Source: Cohnella terricola
Lineage (GTDB): Bacteria > Bacillota > Bacilli > Paenibacillales > Paenibacillaceae
NCBI RefSeq assembly: GCF_007786475.1
Contig: NZ_VNJJ01000001.1
Location: 1-64,000 of the forward strand
Direction of reading: 5' to 3'
DNA length: 64,000 nt
Shown: positions 46,406 through 55,130 of the stretch, in pieces
Layout of the letters: the number at the start of each line of letters is the position of its first letter
Position numbering within the stretch: position 1 is the first letter of the stretch
Translations under genes and position numbers: made by a program
Notes under the pieces: model-generated
What the model was told of the DNA's origin: nothing
The model's database searches: none
The model's input: the letters and a program-made list of their open reading frames with translations, nothing else

Positions 46406-47164
46406 ATGATGTTTAGGAGAATAACATTATGGGAATGGGCGGCCCCGATATCGTTGGCGTTGCCTGTCGCGGCAGTATGGATCTGGCATCGTTCATGGTG
46501 GACGTTAATCGTATTCGTTATTTGGACGTTCGCGGTCATCCTTTTCATGAGTGCATGGCAAAGACGCAAGCATCGGGAGCGATGCGGCCGACTCAGCGAG
46601 TTGTCGCAACTATCGACACTCCGAACGTTAAGCCATCATCGGCACGATTGGATGAATGAATTGCAAATTTTGTACGGCTATTTAAGGCTGAACAAGTTCG
46701 ATAAAGCAGTCGATGTCGTGGACAGAATAAGAATGCGAATGGAACAGGATAGCAAAATATCGCAGTTAGGCATACCGGAGCTGGCCGTTTTCTTGCTGTC
46801 TTTTCGCACGGTGTGCGATACGATGCGATTGGAAGCGGACATTCAGGATGGACTTCAATTAGATAAGCTGCCGATCGACGCGACCCGGCTCTGCGGCAAG
46901 ATCATCGGGCTCATCAACGTCTTCCGGTTTCGGGCGACGCTTCCGCTCCATGGCGAGAACGTTCTTAAACTCTTTCTGTCCTATGGCGACAGCCATCTTA
47001 AAATCGTGATGGACTACGACGGCGAACTCGCAGCTGCAGACAGCGTAATCGAAGAGTTGAAGCAAATCTTGGACGGAATCGGTCATTTGGACCAGGGAAT
47101 AGAGCCTGCAGAACATTCTCAGCAAGCGCGGACAATGGTGATCCATTTTCCTCTGCCGGCATAA
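46406..47164 (+). CDS. spo0B: Spo0B-type sporulation phosphotransferase with membrane anchor
   Basis: In B. subtilis Spo0B passes phosphate from Spo0F to Spo0A in the sporulation phosphorelay. The key site here is His80 in RHDWMNELQILYGYLRL, the dimerising four-helix-bundle histidine. The C-terminal half resembles a degenerate kinase ATPase domain without the usual N and G boxes. Unlike the soluble 192-residue B. subtilis protein, this 252-residue form has two N-terminal membrane helices (about 11-28 and 32-49). The start ATG at 46406 follows GGGAG. The place between rpmA and obgE is the standard spo0B position. Confidence 0.88.
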   Translation: MMFRRITLWEWAAPISLALPVAAVWIWHRSWWTLIVFVIWTFAVILFMSAWQRRKHRERCGRLSELSQLSTLRTLSHHRHDWMNELQILYGYLRLNKFDKAVDVVDRIRMRMEQDSKISQLGIPELAVFLLSFRTVCDTMRLEADIQDGLQLDKLPIDATRLCGKIIGLINVFRFRATLPLHGENVLKLFLSYGDSHLKIVMDYDGELAAADSVIEELKQILDGIGHLDQGIEPAEHSQQARTMVIHFPLPA

Positions 47165-47179
47165 TGGAGTGAATACAAC

Positions 47180-48517
47180 ATGTTTGTGGATAAAGCGAAG
47201 ATTTTCGTGAAGGGCGGCGACGGCGGCGACGGGCTCGTCGCTTTCCGCAGGGAATTATATGTTCCGGAAGGCGGTCCGGCCGGCGGTGACGGCGGCAACG
47301 GCGGGCACGTTATTTTCAGAGTGGACGAAGGCTTGCGCACGCTGATGGATTTCCGCTATCAGAAGCATTTTAAGGCGACGAGGGGCGAGAAGGGCCGCAA
47401 TAAATCGCAGCATGGAGCGAATGCCGAGCACATGGTCGTCCGCGTTCCTCCGGGAACGATCGTGATGGACGACGATACGGGAGAATTGGTGGCGGATTTG
47501 ACCCGGCACGGTCAGGAAGTGATTGTGGCGAAAGGCGGACGGGGCGGACGAGGCAATATTCGCTTCAAAAGCTCGGTCAATACCGCTCCCGCCATCGCGG
47601 AAAACGGCGAAGAAGGGCAAGAGCGTTGGGTCACCCTGGAGTTGAAGGTGATGGCCGACGTCGGTTTGGTCGGTTTTCCGAGCGTCGGCAAATCGACTTT
47701 GCTGTCCGTCGTATCGGCGGCTCAGCCTAAGATCGGCGCGTACCACTTCACGACGATCACGCCGAATCTGGGTGTTGTGGATCTGGGCGACGAGCGCAGC
47801 TTCGTCATGGCCGATCTCCCGGGGCTGATTGAAGGCGCGCATACGGGAATCGGCTTGGGTCACGAATTTTTGCGCCATGTCGAACGCACACGCGTCATCG
47901 TCCATGTCGTGGACATGTCCGGAATGGAGGGTCGCGACCCGTTCGAAGATTGGGTCAAGATCAACGATGAGCTGAGACTTTATAATGCTAAGCTCGCGGA
48001 TCGTCCGCAGATTGTCGCGGCTAATAAAATGGATATGCCGGAATCCGAGGAGAACTTGGCCGTATTCAAGGAGAAAGTCGGGGAGACTCGTCCGGATATC
48101 GTCATTATGCCGATCTCTTCCCTTACGAAACAAGGCGTGAAGGAAATGCTCTACCGCGTCGCGGATCTGCTCGATTCGCTGCCGGAGCTTTCCGAGCAGG
48201 AAGAGAACGAGCAAACCGCCAAAGCGGAAGAAGGCGTCGTATATCGCTACGAGCCTTCCGGTGATATCGAATTTACGATCTCGAGGGACAACGAAGTGTT
48301 CGTGATCGAAAGCGAAGGCATCGAGAAGTTAATGAGACGAACGCAATTCAACTCCTATGAAGCCGTTATGCGTTTCGGACGCATCTTGCGCGGCCTTGGC
48401 ATCGATGATGCGCTTCGCAAGCGCGGTGCGAAGGATGGCAACACGATCCGAATCGGGAAGTTCGAATTCGAATTTTTCGAAGGCGGCACTGACGATTATT
48501 TGTACGAAGACGAGTAA
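47180..48517 (+). CDS. obgE: Obg/CgtA GTPase
   Basis: Obg is an essential GTPase linked to 50S assembly and, in B. subtilis, to stress and sporulation signalling. The 445-residue protein has the glycine-rich Obg fold (about 1-158, with [29 protein letters not shown]). G1 is [10 protein letters not shown]3 [10 protein letters not shown], and G4 ANKMD. A C-terminal OCT domain follows (about 360-430). A GGAG site precedes the ATG by the usual distance, 16 bp after spo0B, so the two are cotranscribed. Confidence 0.98.
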   Translation: MFVDKAKIFVKGGDGGDGLVAFRRELYVPEGGPAGGDGGNGGHVIFRVDEGLRTLMDFRYQKHFKATRGEKGRNKSQHGANAEHMVVRVPPGTIVMDDDTGELVADLTRHGQEVIVAKGGRGGRGNIRFKSSVNTAPAIAENGEEGQERWVTLELKVMADVGLVGFPSVGKSTLLSVVSAAQPKIGAYHFTTITPNLGVVDLGDERSFVMADLPGLIEGAHTGIGLGHEFLRHVERTRVIVHVVDMSGMEGRDPFEDWVKINDELRLYNAKLADRPQIVAANKMDMPESEENLAVFKEKVGETRPDIVIMPISSLTKQGVKEMLYRVADLLDSLPELSEQEENEQTAKAEEGVVYRYEPSGDIEFTISRDNEVFVIESEGIEKLMRRTQFNSYEAVMRFGRILRGLGIDDALRKRGAKDGNTIRIGKFEFEFFEGGTDDYLYEDE

Positions 48518-48537
48518 CGATCGTAGCGATTAAAGGA

Positions 48538-48586
48538 AAAAGCCGTCTCGCGGGAGCGTAATAAGCTCTCCGAGACGGCTTTTTTC
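48538..48586 (+). terminator. Intrinsic terminator after obgE
   Basis: AAAAGCCGTCTCG pairs with CGAGACGGCTTTT, with an inner GGGAGC/GCTCTC extension, and is followed by a T-run. Confidence 0.95.
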
Positions 48587-48620
48587 TATGCAGTTGTTCT
48601 TCACGGGTGCAGATTACCTA

Positions 48621-48649
48621 TTGCCGGGGACGTCTCTATTCGATATAAT
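48621..48649 (+). promoter_or_regulatory. SigA promoter for pheB
   Basis: TTGCCG at 48621-48626 and TATAAT at 48644-48649 have a 17-bp spacer, 43 bp before the start codon. Confidence 0.65.
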
Positions 48650-48692
48650 GTCCTCTATATACAAACATTCGTCTTTTCTGGGAGGACGCATC

Positions 48693-49130
48693 ATGACAGA
48701 ACGTTATTATGTCGTCCGCGAGGACTTGCTGCCGGATGGCATTCTGAAGACGGAGCAAGCCAAAGAACTGTTGCGGCGCGGAGAAGCGGCCACGATTCAC
48801 GAAGCCGCAGAACGCGTAGGGCTTAGCCGCAGCGCTTATTACAAATACAAAGACGGCGTATATGCGCTTGAGCAAGCTTCCCGGGAGTCGATCGCGACTT
48901 TGGCGATGGATTTGGAACATCGCTCGGGCGTATTGTCCAAAGTTCTCGGCGTGCTCGCGGCAAGCGAAGGCAACGTGCTTACGATATCTCAGTCGATCCC
49001 GCTTCAGGGAATGGCTAACGTTGTGGTTTCCATCGATATTTCGCCGATCAATGGCGCGCTGCCCGAACTACTTGGCACGCTTCGTTCGCTTGACGGAGTC
49101 AAGAAGGTAAGCGTTGTCGGTCGCAGTTAA
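48693..49130 (+). CDS. pheB: ACT-domain protein PheB
   Basis: A 145-residue protein of the PheB/YszB family. The N-terminal part has a helix-turn-helix-like stretch (TIHEAAERVGLSRSAYYKYKDGVY, about 34-57). A C-terminal ACT domain (about 70-143) probably binds an amino acid. B. subtilis has pheB at this position upstream of pheA; the exact function is not established, and chorismate mutase activity is not supported by the residues seen. GGGAGGA precedes the ATG; longer in-frame starts would cover the promoter. hom follows. Confidence 0.9.
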   Translation: MTERYYVVREDLLPDGILKTEQAKELLRRGEAATIHEAAERVGLSRSAYYKYKDGVYALEQASRESIATLAMDLEHRSGVLSKVLGVLAASEGNVLTISQSIPLQGMANVVVSIDISPINGALPELLGTLRSLDGVKKVSVVGRS

Positions 49131-49176
49131 TGTTAATAGAGTGAGCATGATGACAGCTGAAAGCGGAGGAATAGTG

Positions 49177-50463
49177 ATGAAGCCGATAAAAATAGGGTTG
49201 CTTGGATTGGGCACGGTTGGAACGGGAGTCGTAAGACTTGTCGAAGGCCATCAGGACGATCTCTCCAATCAAGTAGGTTCGCCGATTTCGATCTCGCAAA
49301 TTCTGGTGAAAGATCGCAGCAAAAGCCGCAATATTCCGATCGATGCTTCCAAATTGACGGAGGATCCGTGGGAGATCGTTCGCAATCCCGACATCGACGT
49401 CATCGTCGAAGTCATGGGCGGCATCGAACTGACCAAAGATTATATTTTGGAAGCTCTTGAACGGGGCAAGCACATTGTAACGGCCAATAAAGATCTGATG
49501 GCGCTTCATGGACGGGAAATTCTCGAGAAAGCTCGCGACAAAGGCTGCGACGTTTTGTACGAAGCGAGCGTAGCAGGCGGGATTCCGATTATCCGCACAT
49601 TGATCGAAGGATTTTCTTCCGATCGGATCACGAAAATTATGGGCATCGTCAACGGGACGACCAATTATATTTTAACGAAAATGAGCCAGGAGGGCGTGGC
49701 CTACGCGGACGTGCTCAAAGAAGCTCAAACACTCGGATACGCGGAAGCCGATCCAACGTCCGACGTCGAAGGACTCGATGCCGCCCGCAAAATGACGATT
49801 CTGTCCACGCTCGGATTTAGAACCGACGTCGCTTTGGAGCACGTCAAGGTTAAAGGAATCAGCGCCGTTTCCCAAGAGGATATCCAATATGCCAAGCGAC
49901 TCGGATACGAAGTCAAGCTGCTTGGCATCGCGGAGCGCCAGGACGATCTCATCAGCGTGAGCGTTGAGCCGACCATGGTCAAAACGAGCCATCCGATCGC
50001 TTCCGTCAACGGCGTGTTTAATGCTGTATACGTTCACGGCGAAGCGGTCGGAGAGACGATGTTCTATGGCGCCGGAGCGGGAGAGCTTCCGACGGCAACG
50101 TCCGTCGTGGCCGACTTGGTCGCCGTTGTCAAAAATATGAAGCTCGGCGTGAACGGACGCCAATCGCAGCTTTCGTACAATGTAACGAAACTGAAGACGG
50201 ACGAACAGATCGCTTCGAAGTTCTTTTTGTTGCTGCACGTCGAAGACCGCGCGGGCGTTCTTGCGCAGATCGCCCAGGTGTTCTCCGATTGCGAAGTCAG
50301 CATCGAATCGGTCATGCAGCCTTCGACGCCGAATCAGTCGAGCACGGAGATTATTATCATTACCCATCAAGCCAGCAAAGCGGCGATGAACAACGTTCTG
50401 AAGGCGTTCGAAAGCTCGTCCGCAGTCAGGAAAGTCAAAAGCGTCTATCGCGTAGAAGGCTGA
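49177..50463 (+). CDS. hom: Homoserine dehydrogenase
   Basis: Hom reduces aspartate semialdehyde to homoserine, the branch to threonine and methionine. The 428-residue protein has the NAD(P) site GLLGLGTVGTGVV at the N-terminus. The catalytic-domain segment GIVNGTTNYILTKM and GYAEADPTSDVEGLDAARK follow. A C-terminal ACT domain (about 350-428) probably senses threonine. The ATG at 49177 follows GCGGAGGA; longer in-frame starts are rejected. Confidence 0.97.
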   Translation: MKPIKIGLLGLGTVGTGVVRLVEGHQDDLSNQVGSPISISQILVKDRSKSRNIPIDASKLTEDPWEIVRNPDIDVIVEVMGGIELTKDYILEALERGKHIVTANKDLMALHGREILEKARDKGCDVLYEASVAGGIPIIRTLIEGFSSDRITKIMGIVNGTTNYILTKMSQEGVAYADVLKEAQTLGYAEADPTSDVEGLDAARKMTILSTLGFRTDVALEHVKVKGISAVSQEDIQYAKRLGYEVKLLGIAERQDDLISVSVEPTMVKTSHPIASVNGVFNAVYVHGEAVGETMFYGAGAGELPTATSVVADLVAVVKNMKLGVNGRQSQLSYNVTKLKTDEQIASKFFLLLHVEDRAGVLAQIAQVFSDCEVSIESVMQPSTPNQSSTEIIIITHQASKAAMNNVLKAFESSSAVRKVKSVYRVEG

Positions 50464-50500
50464 TAATTCCTTTTTCACTCGTCATTAAAGGAGCTTTAAT

Positions 50501-51520
50501 ATGCTTGAGCAAATCATAACAGAAGCAAAACCCGCGATCGGCCGCGTCATCGTGAAGGTGCCGGCCAGCACGGCCAATCTTGGCCCGGGATTCGATTCGC
50601 TAGGAATGGCCTTATCGTTATTCGCATGGGTTAGCATGGCACCCTCCCAGGAAACCCGAATTACGCTGGTGGGAGACCATCTGGAAGGTGTAGCTACGGA
50701 CAAAACGAATCTGGTGTACGAGGTCGCGCAATCGGTGTTCCGGAAAGCGGGCGTCGAGATTCCCGAGCTCGATATTGGCATACGCAGCGATATCCCGTTA
50801 ACGAGGGGACTCGGCAGCAGCGCTTCGGCAATTGTCGGGGCGTTGGCGGCTGCGAACGCGTTAACCGGTAATGCGCTGTCGGATGACGAACTGTTTCAGA
50901 TGGCGACGGCGCTGGAGAATCATCCGGATAACGTTGGCGCCTCGCTATTCGGGGGAATCGTCGTCGCTGCATGGGATGGCAAGAGAGCGGAATATGTTCG
51001 GATCGAACCGCCTAAGGACATGAGTGTGATGGTGGCGATCCCTCAATTTGAATTGTCGACCAAAAAGGCGCGCAACGTACTTCCGGAGCAAATCTCGATG
51101 AAGGACGCGGTGTTTAACGTAACCCATAGCTCTTTGTTAACCGCCGCGCTGGCTTCCGGCCGTCTTGATCTGCTTTCACACTCAATGAGAGACCGGCTTC
51201 ACCAGCCATATCGCGCGGCGCTCGTTCCCGGAATGGAGACGATTCTAAGGGAGGCGACGGAGCACGGAGCGCTTGGCGCGGTGTTATCGGGCGCGGGTCC
51301 TACGCTGTTGTTCCTATCCAAATCTAAACAAGCCGGTAGTGGCAAATTGGAAGCGTTCGTGAACAAGGTTATGTCCGCCGAAGGAATTGAAGTCTCGATT
51401 CGCTGGCTGGAGATTTGCCTGCATGGACCGCAAGTGCGGTTTATCGGGGAGAACGAGCCGGAGTTCGCGTTATCGTCCCGACAATTGCTGCAATTCGCCG
51501 AAGCGGAGGTCAACGTATGA
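50501..51520 (+). CDS. thrB: Homoserine kinase
   Basis: ThrB phosphorylates homoserine. The 339-residue GHMP kinase has motif 1 VKVPASTANLGPGFDSLGMAL. The ATP-binding PLTRGLGSSASAIVGALAAAN is motif 2, and GAVLSGAGPTLLFL is motif 3. AAAGGAGC precedes the ATG. No thrC lies between hom and thrB or after thrB, unlike the common hom-thrC-thrB order, so threonine synthase must be elsewhere. The stop overlaps the pheA start. Confidence 0.96.
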   Translation: MLEQIITEAKPAIGRVIVKVPASTANLGPGFDSLGMALSLFAWVSMAPSQETRITLVGDHLEGVATDKTNLVYEVAQSVFRKAGVEIPELDIGIRSDIPLTRGLGSSASAIVGALAAANALTGNALSDDELFQMATALENHPDNVGASLFGGIVVAAWDGKRAEYVRIEPPKDMSVMVAIPQFELSTKKARNVLPEQISMKDAVFNVTHSSLLTAALASGRLDLLSHSMRDRLHQPYRAALVPGMETILREATEHGALGAVLSGAGPTLLFLSKSKQAGSGKLEAFVNKVMSAEGIEVSIRWLEICLHGPQVRFIGENEPEFALSSRQLLQFAEAEVNV

Positions 51521-52401
51521 GTAAGCGCAAATCGGTAGCCCTATTGCCACAAGGTACGGTTTCGGACGAAGCGGTTCGTTATCTGTTCCGTGACGAAGAC
51601 GTGGAGTTTGTATATTGCAAAATGATCGCGGACGTATTCCAATCGACCGCTAACGGAAACACAGATTGGAGCGTTATCCCGATCGAGAATACGATTGACG
51701 GTTCCGTCAATCTGCATACCGATTGGCTCGTTCATGAAGTGGACTTGCCGATTCGGGCGGAATGGGTGTACCCTTCTATCCAGAATTTGATCGGATCGGC
51801 ATCCGAACTTGCTGGCGAGAACGGTCAGTGGGACCCCAGCAAAATTGTGAAGGTCATGAGCCATCCTGTCGCCATGGCGCAATGCCTGCAGTTCATACGC
51901 GCTAAGCTGCCGCATGCGGAGCTTGAGACGCTGAGCAGCACCAGCGAAGCCGTCAGAACGGTCAAAGCCAATCCTGCAAAAGGCTGGGTGGCGCTCGGTA
52001 CTCGTCTAGCGGCGGCGGATATGAAACTCGACGTGCTCGAATCCGGCGTAACCGACCACGACAACAATTACACACGTTTTCTGCTTGTCGGTAATACCCC
52101 CTACGAGAATCAAAAGGCGACATCGACGAAGACGAGCGTTCTGATTACGCTGCCCGAGGATTATCCCGGTCTGCTTCATCAAGTGTTGTCCGCGTTCGCG
52201 TGGCGCCGAATCAACCTGTCCAAGATCGAATCCCGTCCGACGAAGAAGAAGCTTGGAACCTATTATTTCTATATCGATATCGCGTACACGCTCGACTCGG
52301 TGTTATTACCGGGAGCGCTGGCCGAGATCGAGGCGCTCGGCTGTCAGGTGCGATTGCTTGGATCGTATCCGAGTTTGCCTTACGAGGGCGAAAAGAATTG
52401 A
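51517..52401 (+). CDS. pheA: Prephenate dehydratase
   Basis: PheA converts prephenate to phenylpyruvate, the last phenylalanine-specific step before transamination. The 294-residue protein has a periplasmic-binding-like catalytic region (VIPIENTIDGSVNLHTDWL). The TRF motif is in NNYTRFLLVG, followed by a C-terminal ACT domain with the phenylalanine-binding ESRP motif (SKIESRPTKKKLGTYYFYIDI). GCGGAGG at 51502-51508 serves the ATG that overlaps the thrB stop codon. There is no chorismate mutase domain. Confidence 0.97.
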   Translation: MSKRKSVALLPQGTVSDEAVRYLFRDEDVEFVYCKMIADVFQSTANGNTDWSVIPIENTIDGSVNLHTDWLVHEVDLPIRAEWVYPSIQNLIGSASELAGENGQWDPSKIVKVMSHPVAMAQCLQFIRAKLPHAELETLSSTSEAVRTVKANPAKGWVALGTRLAAADMKLDVLESGVTDHDNNYTRFLLVGNTPYENQKATSTKTSVLITLPEDYPGLLHQVLSAFAWRRINLSKIESRPTKKKLGTYYFYIDIAYTLDSVLLPGALAEIEALGCQVRLLGSYPSLPYEGEKN

Positions 52402-52416
52402 TATTGTTTAATCGTT

Positions 52417-52447
52417 CCGGCATGCCGAGAGGCTGCCGGTTTTTTTT
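52417..52447 (+). terminator. Intrinsic terminator after pheA
   Basis: CCGGCA pairs with TGCCGG over an inner GCC-GAGA-GGC hairpin and is followed by eight T. Confidence 0.95.
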
Positions 52448-52489
52448 GCGTGATAAGCAGTTTATCCTTGGTTAGTTGCAATTATGGAT

Positions 52490-52516
52490 GTCAAATGCCC
52501 AAGAACTGCATAGGAT
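52490..52516 (+). promoter_or_regulatory. Weak SigE-type candidate before the safA-like gene
   Basis: CATAGGAT at 52509-52516 fits the SigE -10. GTCAAATG at 52490 resembles the -35, but the 11-bp gap is 2 bp shorter than at the other two candidates. Confidence 0.25.
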
Positions 52517-52583
52517 GTAGGGATTGCGCGAGGGCGTTTGCCCGGTCGTGAGATATGTCATCATCTATTCAGGAGGGAACGGC

Positions 52584-54275
52584 GTGAAAATCCATATCGT
52601 AAAGCAAGGAGACTCGTTGTATTCCATCGCCAAGAAATACGACGTACCGTTGGAGGAAATCATTAAAGCCAATCCGGATATCAGCAATCCCGACATTATC
52701 GAGCCGGGAATGAAAGTGAAGATTCCTTCGCATGCAAAAACGCCTCTCGGAGTCATTCATCAACATATCGTCCAGCAGGGAGATACGCTTTGGAAATTGT
52801 CCAAAGCGTGGGGGATTCAGCTTGCGGATCTAATCAAGGCCAATCCGCAACTGAAAAACCCGAACGCTCTGTTGACGGGGGAAGTCGTCAACATTCCGAA
52901 GACGGATCCGAACCCCGCGGTTCCCGGGCCCGCGATGCATTCTGGCAAAGCCAATACGGGAGTTAAGGCGGAAACCGGCAAAAAGGCGGAAACGGCCGTT
53001 ATGCCCCAACCTGCACCAATTCCTGCACCAACGCCTGCGCCTCCTCCTGTTACGATTAAGCCCGCGCCTGTTGCGCCGGTTCAAGAAGCAAAGCCGATCT
53101 ATGGTTTAAAAGTTCATGAGCAAGTGGAGATCGTTCATCAATATCCGGTTCAAGAGGTGCATGAACATCACGTGCATGAACACCATGTACATGAACATCA
53201 CCACGGTTACGGCATGCCGCTCGTCGGTGCGGAGTCCATGTACCCCGGGCACGGATATAGCGGTTTTGCATCCGAGAATGAAGAGCCATCGGTTGCCGGA
53301 CAATCCATGTTCCCTGGACACGGCTACGGAATGAATCAGCCGTTCGTAGGAGGAGAATCGACGTTCCCTGAGCACGGCTACGGAATGAATCAGCCGTTCG
53401 TAGGAGGAGAATCGACGTTCCCAGGACACGGCTACGGGATGAATCAGCCGCTCGTAGGAGGGGAATCGACGTTCCCCGGACACGGCTACGGGATGAATCA
53501 GCCGCTCGTAGGAGGGGAATCGACGTTCCCCGGACACGGCTACGGGATGAATCAGCCGTTCGTAGGAGGGGAATCGACGTTCCCCGGACACGGCTACGGG
53601 ATGAATCAGCCATTCGTGGGAGGGGAATCGACGTTCCCCGGACACGGCTACGGGATGAATCAGCCATTCGTGGGAGGGGAATCGACGTTCCCTGGACATG
53701 GAGGGCCAGCGAATATTGCTCCATTGGGAGGCGAAGTCGCAGGCAAAACGGCGGGCTGCAAAACCTGCGGAGGAAAGACGTCCGCAATGCCGAGTAACGT
53801 GATCGCAGGAGTTTCTCCATTCGCCGACGCTTACCCGGGAACGGGGTTTTCCGGCTTAGGCAGTCCGTACTCCATGTCGCCCTATGGCACTAGCCCGTAT
53901 ACCGGATATCCCGGAAGCTATCCAACGGCGGATCAACCTGGTTTTCAACCTGGATATCAACCAGGATACCAACCAGGGTATCAACCGGGGTATCAACCAG
54001 GGTATCAACCGGGGGCTTATGGCATGCCCGGAGTAGGCGGCTTCGGGGGGGAACCGGCACCTGGATATCCCGCGTACGGCGGCGGAATGCCTCCGATCCC
54101 GTCAATGCCTCCGGTAAGAGAAGACGGATCCGATCTTCGTTCCGACGGGGAAGATGAAGCGCCGGCTAAAACGTCCGCCGCAAAAAAACGCCAAGCCAAG
54201 CCGAAAGGCAAGCCGGTTCAAGTACGAGTAAATAAACCAAGACGAAAAGAAAGCACTCCATGGATCAAATGGTAA
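52584..54275 (+). CDS. safA: SafA-like LysM spore coat protein with repeats
   Basis: A 563-residue protein with two N-terminal LysM domains (about 2-48 and 60-106), which should bind the spore cortex or peptidoglycan. A Pro/Ala linker leads to a His-rich stretch (HEHHVHEHHVHEHHHGYG near 203-220). Next come seven 18-residue repeats beginning HGYGMNQP, a CKTCGG segment, and a run of GYQP units. A basic C-terminal tail (KKRQAKPKGKP, NKPRRKES) ends the protein. The architecture and place near pheA suggest SafA, the coat morphogenetic protein that partners SpoVID in B. subtilis. Direct similarity beyond LysM is limited. The start is GTG behind AGGAGGG. Repeats give the gene a low-complexity character. 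Confidence 0.8.
   Translation: MKIHIVKQGDSLYSIAKKYDVPLEEIIKANPDISNPDIIEPGMKVKIPSHAKTPLGVIHQHIVQQGDTLWKLSKAWGIQLADLIKANPQLKNPNALLTGEVVNIPKTDPNPAVPGPAMHSGKANTGVKAETGKKAETAVMPQPAPIPAPTPAPPPVTIKPAPVAPVQEAKPIYGLKVHEQVEIVHQYPVQEVHEHHVHEHHVHEHHHGYGMPLVGAESMYPGHGYSGFASENEEPSVAGQSMFPGHGYGMNQPFVGGESTFPEHGYGMNQPFVGGESTFPGHGYGMNQPLVGGESTFPGHGYGMNQPLVGGESTFPGHGYGMNQPFVGGESTFPGHGYGMNQPFVGGESTFPGHGYGMNQPFVGGESTFPGHGGPANIAPLGGEVAGKTAGCKTCGGKTSAMPSNVIAGVSPFADAYPGTGFSGLGSPYSMSPYGTSPYTGYPGSYPTADQPGFQPGYQPGYQPGYQPGYQPGYQPGAYGMPGVGGFGGEPAPGYPAYGGGMPPIPSMPPVREDGSDLRSDGEDEAPAKTSAAKKRQAKPKGKPVQVRVNKPRRKESTPWIKW
53319..53696 (+). repeat. Seven 54-bp in-frame repeats within the safA-like gene
   Basis: Each unit encodes HGYGMNQP followed by F or L, VGGESTFP, and E or G. 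The DNA copies are nearly identical, with changes such as TTC/CTC and GAG/GGA. They look like recent duplications or homogenised units, so copy number may vary among strains. A second block of 12-bp units encoding GYQP lies at about 53940-54012. Confidence 0.93.
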
Positions 54276-54282
54276 AATAAGC

Positions 54283-54312
54283 GCATAACACCGGAATTCC
54301 CAGGCAACAATA
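54283..54312 (+). promoter_or_regulatory. Possible forespore (SigG-type) promoter for bofC
   Basis: GCATA at 54283-54287 and CAACAATA at 54305-54312 with a 17-bp gap loosely fit the SigF/SigG pattern. bofC is a forespore gene in B. subtilis. Confidence 0.25.
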
Positions 54313-54339
54313 AAGAAAAAAGCAGGGAAGGGGATTCCG

Positions 54340-55038
54340 GTGTCACGCTTTCGTGTATTTAAAGAACTGAAGAAGTCGTTAAGAAGAAAACGCCGCCATG
54401 TCTGGTCCCTTGGAATAGGCGCGGCAGTGTTCCTACTAGCATCTTTGGCGGGTTCATGGTTGGCTTATCGGGTCATTAAGCAGACTCCATCGGAGGTATT
54501 CTTGCCAGCGGAGTCTACCCCGGTATGGATGGACGGCTCCGATCATTCTCCGAAAGCCCCGTCGCGGGAGAAGGCCCTGCATGCGTTAAAAGGGCGCCGC
54601 GAGGAAGTAGAGCTTGTCCTTCATCGGACCTATCTTTGTGGGGAAGAAACGCGTCGGCTAGGCAGACTCCCGGCTTCCGAAGCAGAGGAACTGCTAAAGG
54701 CGCATCGGGAATGGGACGCGAAACTGGATACGGCCGTAGGAAAATTAACGATGGAAGAGTCTGTCGACGATCTATCTCCGCAATGCCGTCAAACCGCTTA
54801 TATCGGCATGGACAAAGACGGCAACCTATCCTTGTATGACGGTCCTCCTTGGAAGGAAAAAGTGATCCGCACCTTCTTCCAGCTCGACGTGGACATGCTG
54901 GAATCCCGCATGAGCGAGGATCGCGTTCGGGAATTGGCGGAAGGCATTCGCGTGTCGGACAAGGAAGAATACAACAGCGTGCTGTCCACCTTTAACGAGT
55001 ACGCCAGCTTGAAATCGAACGCCGTGCCTCGGTCTTAA
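54340..55038 (+). CDS. bofC: BofC-like forespore regulator
   Basis: In B. subtilis BofC is a secreted forespore protein that restrains the SpoIVB protease and so the pro-SigK checkpoint. This 232-residue protein has an N-terminal membrane helix (about 22-44) and a first domain with REEVELVLHRTYLCGEETRRLG. A second domain has LSPQCRQTAYIGMDKDGNLSLYDGPP, which matches the BofC C-terminal domain pattern. The start is GTG after AAGGGGAT. The place immediately before the ruv genes matches B. subtilis bofC-ruvA. SpoIVB itself is not in the window, but its downstream targets spoIVFA and spoIVFB are. Confidence 0.85.
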   Translation: MSRFRVFKELKKSLRRKRRHVWSLGIGAAVFLLASLAGSWLAYRVIKQTPSEVFLPAESTPVWMDGSDHSPKAPSREKALHALKGRREEVELVLHRTYLCGEETRRLGRLPASEAEELLKAHREWDAKLDTAVGKLTMEESVDDLSPQCRQTAYIGMDKDGNLSLYDGPPWKEKVIRTFFQLDVDMLESRMSEDRVRELAEGIRVSDKEEYNSVLSTFNEYASLKSNAVPRS

Positions 55039-55066
55039 GGGCATCAACAATAATATGCGAGTCCCA

Positions 55067-55109
55067 AAAAAGTCGATACCGGAGGATGATCCGGGTATCG
55101 ACTTTTTTT
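55067..55109 (+). terminator. Intrinsic terminator after bofC
   Basis: AAAAAGTCGATACC pairs with GGTATCGACTTTTT, a 14-bp stem ending in a T-run; it could act on both strands. Confidence 0.95.
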
Positions 55110-55130
55110 GCACCAATAATTCGGCAGAAC

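Noticed and set aside
53056..53820. Minus-strand open frames of 197-254 codons opposite the safA-like repeats
   Set aside because: Products of the 54-bp repeat read antisense; the plus frame has LysM domains and a strong ribosome site.
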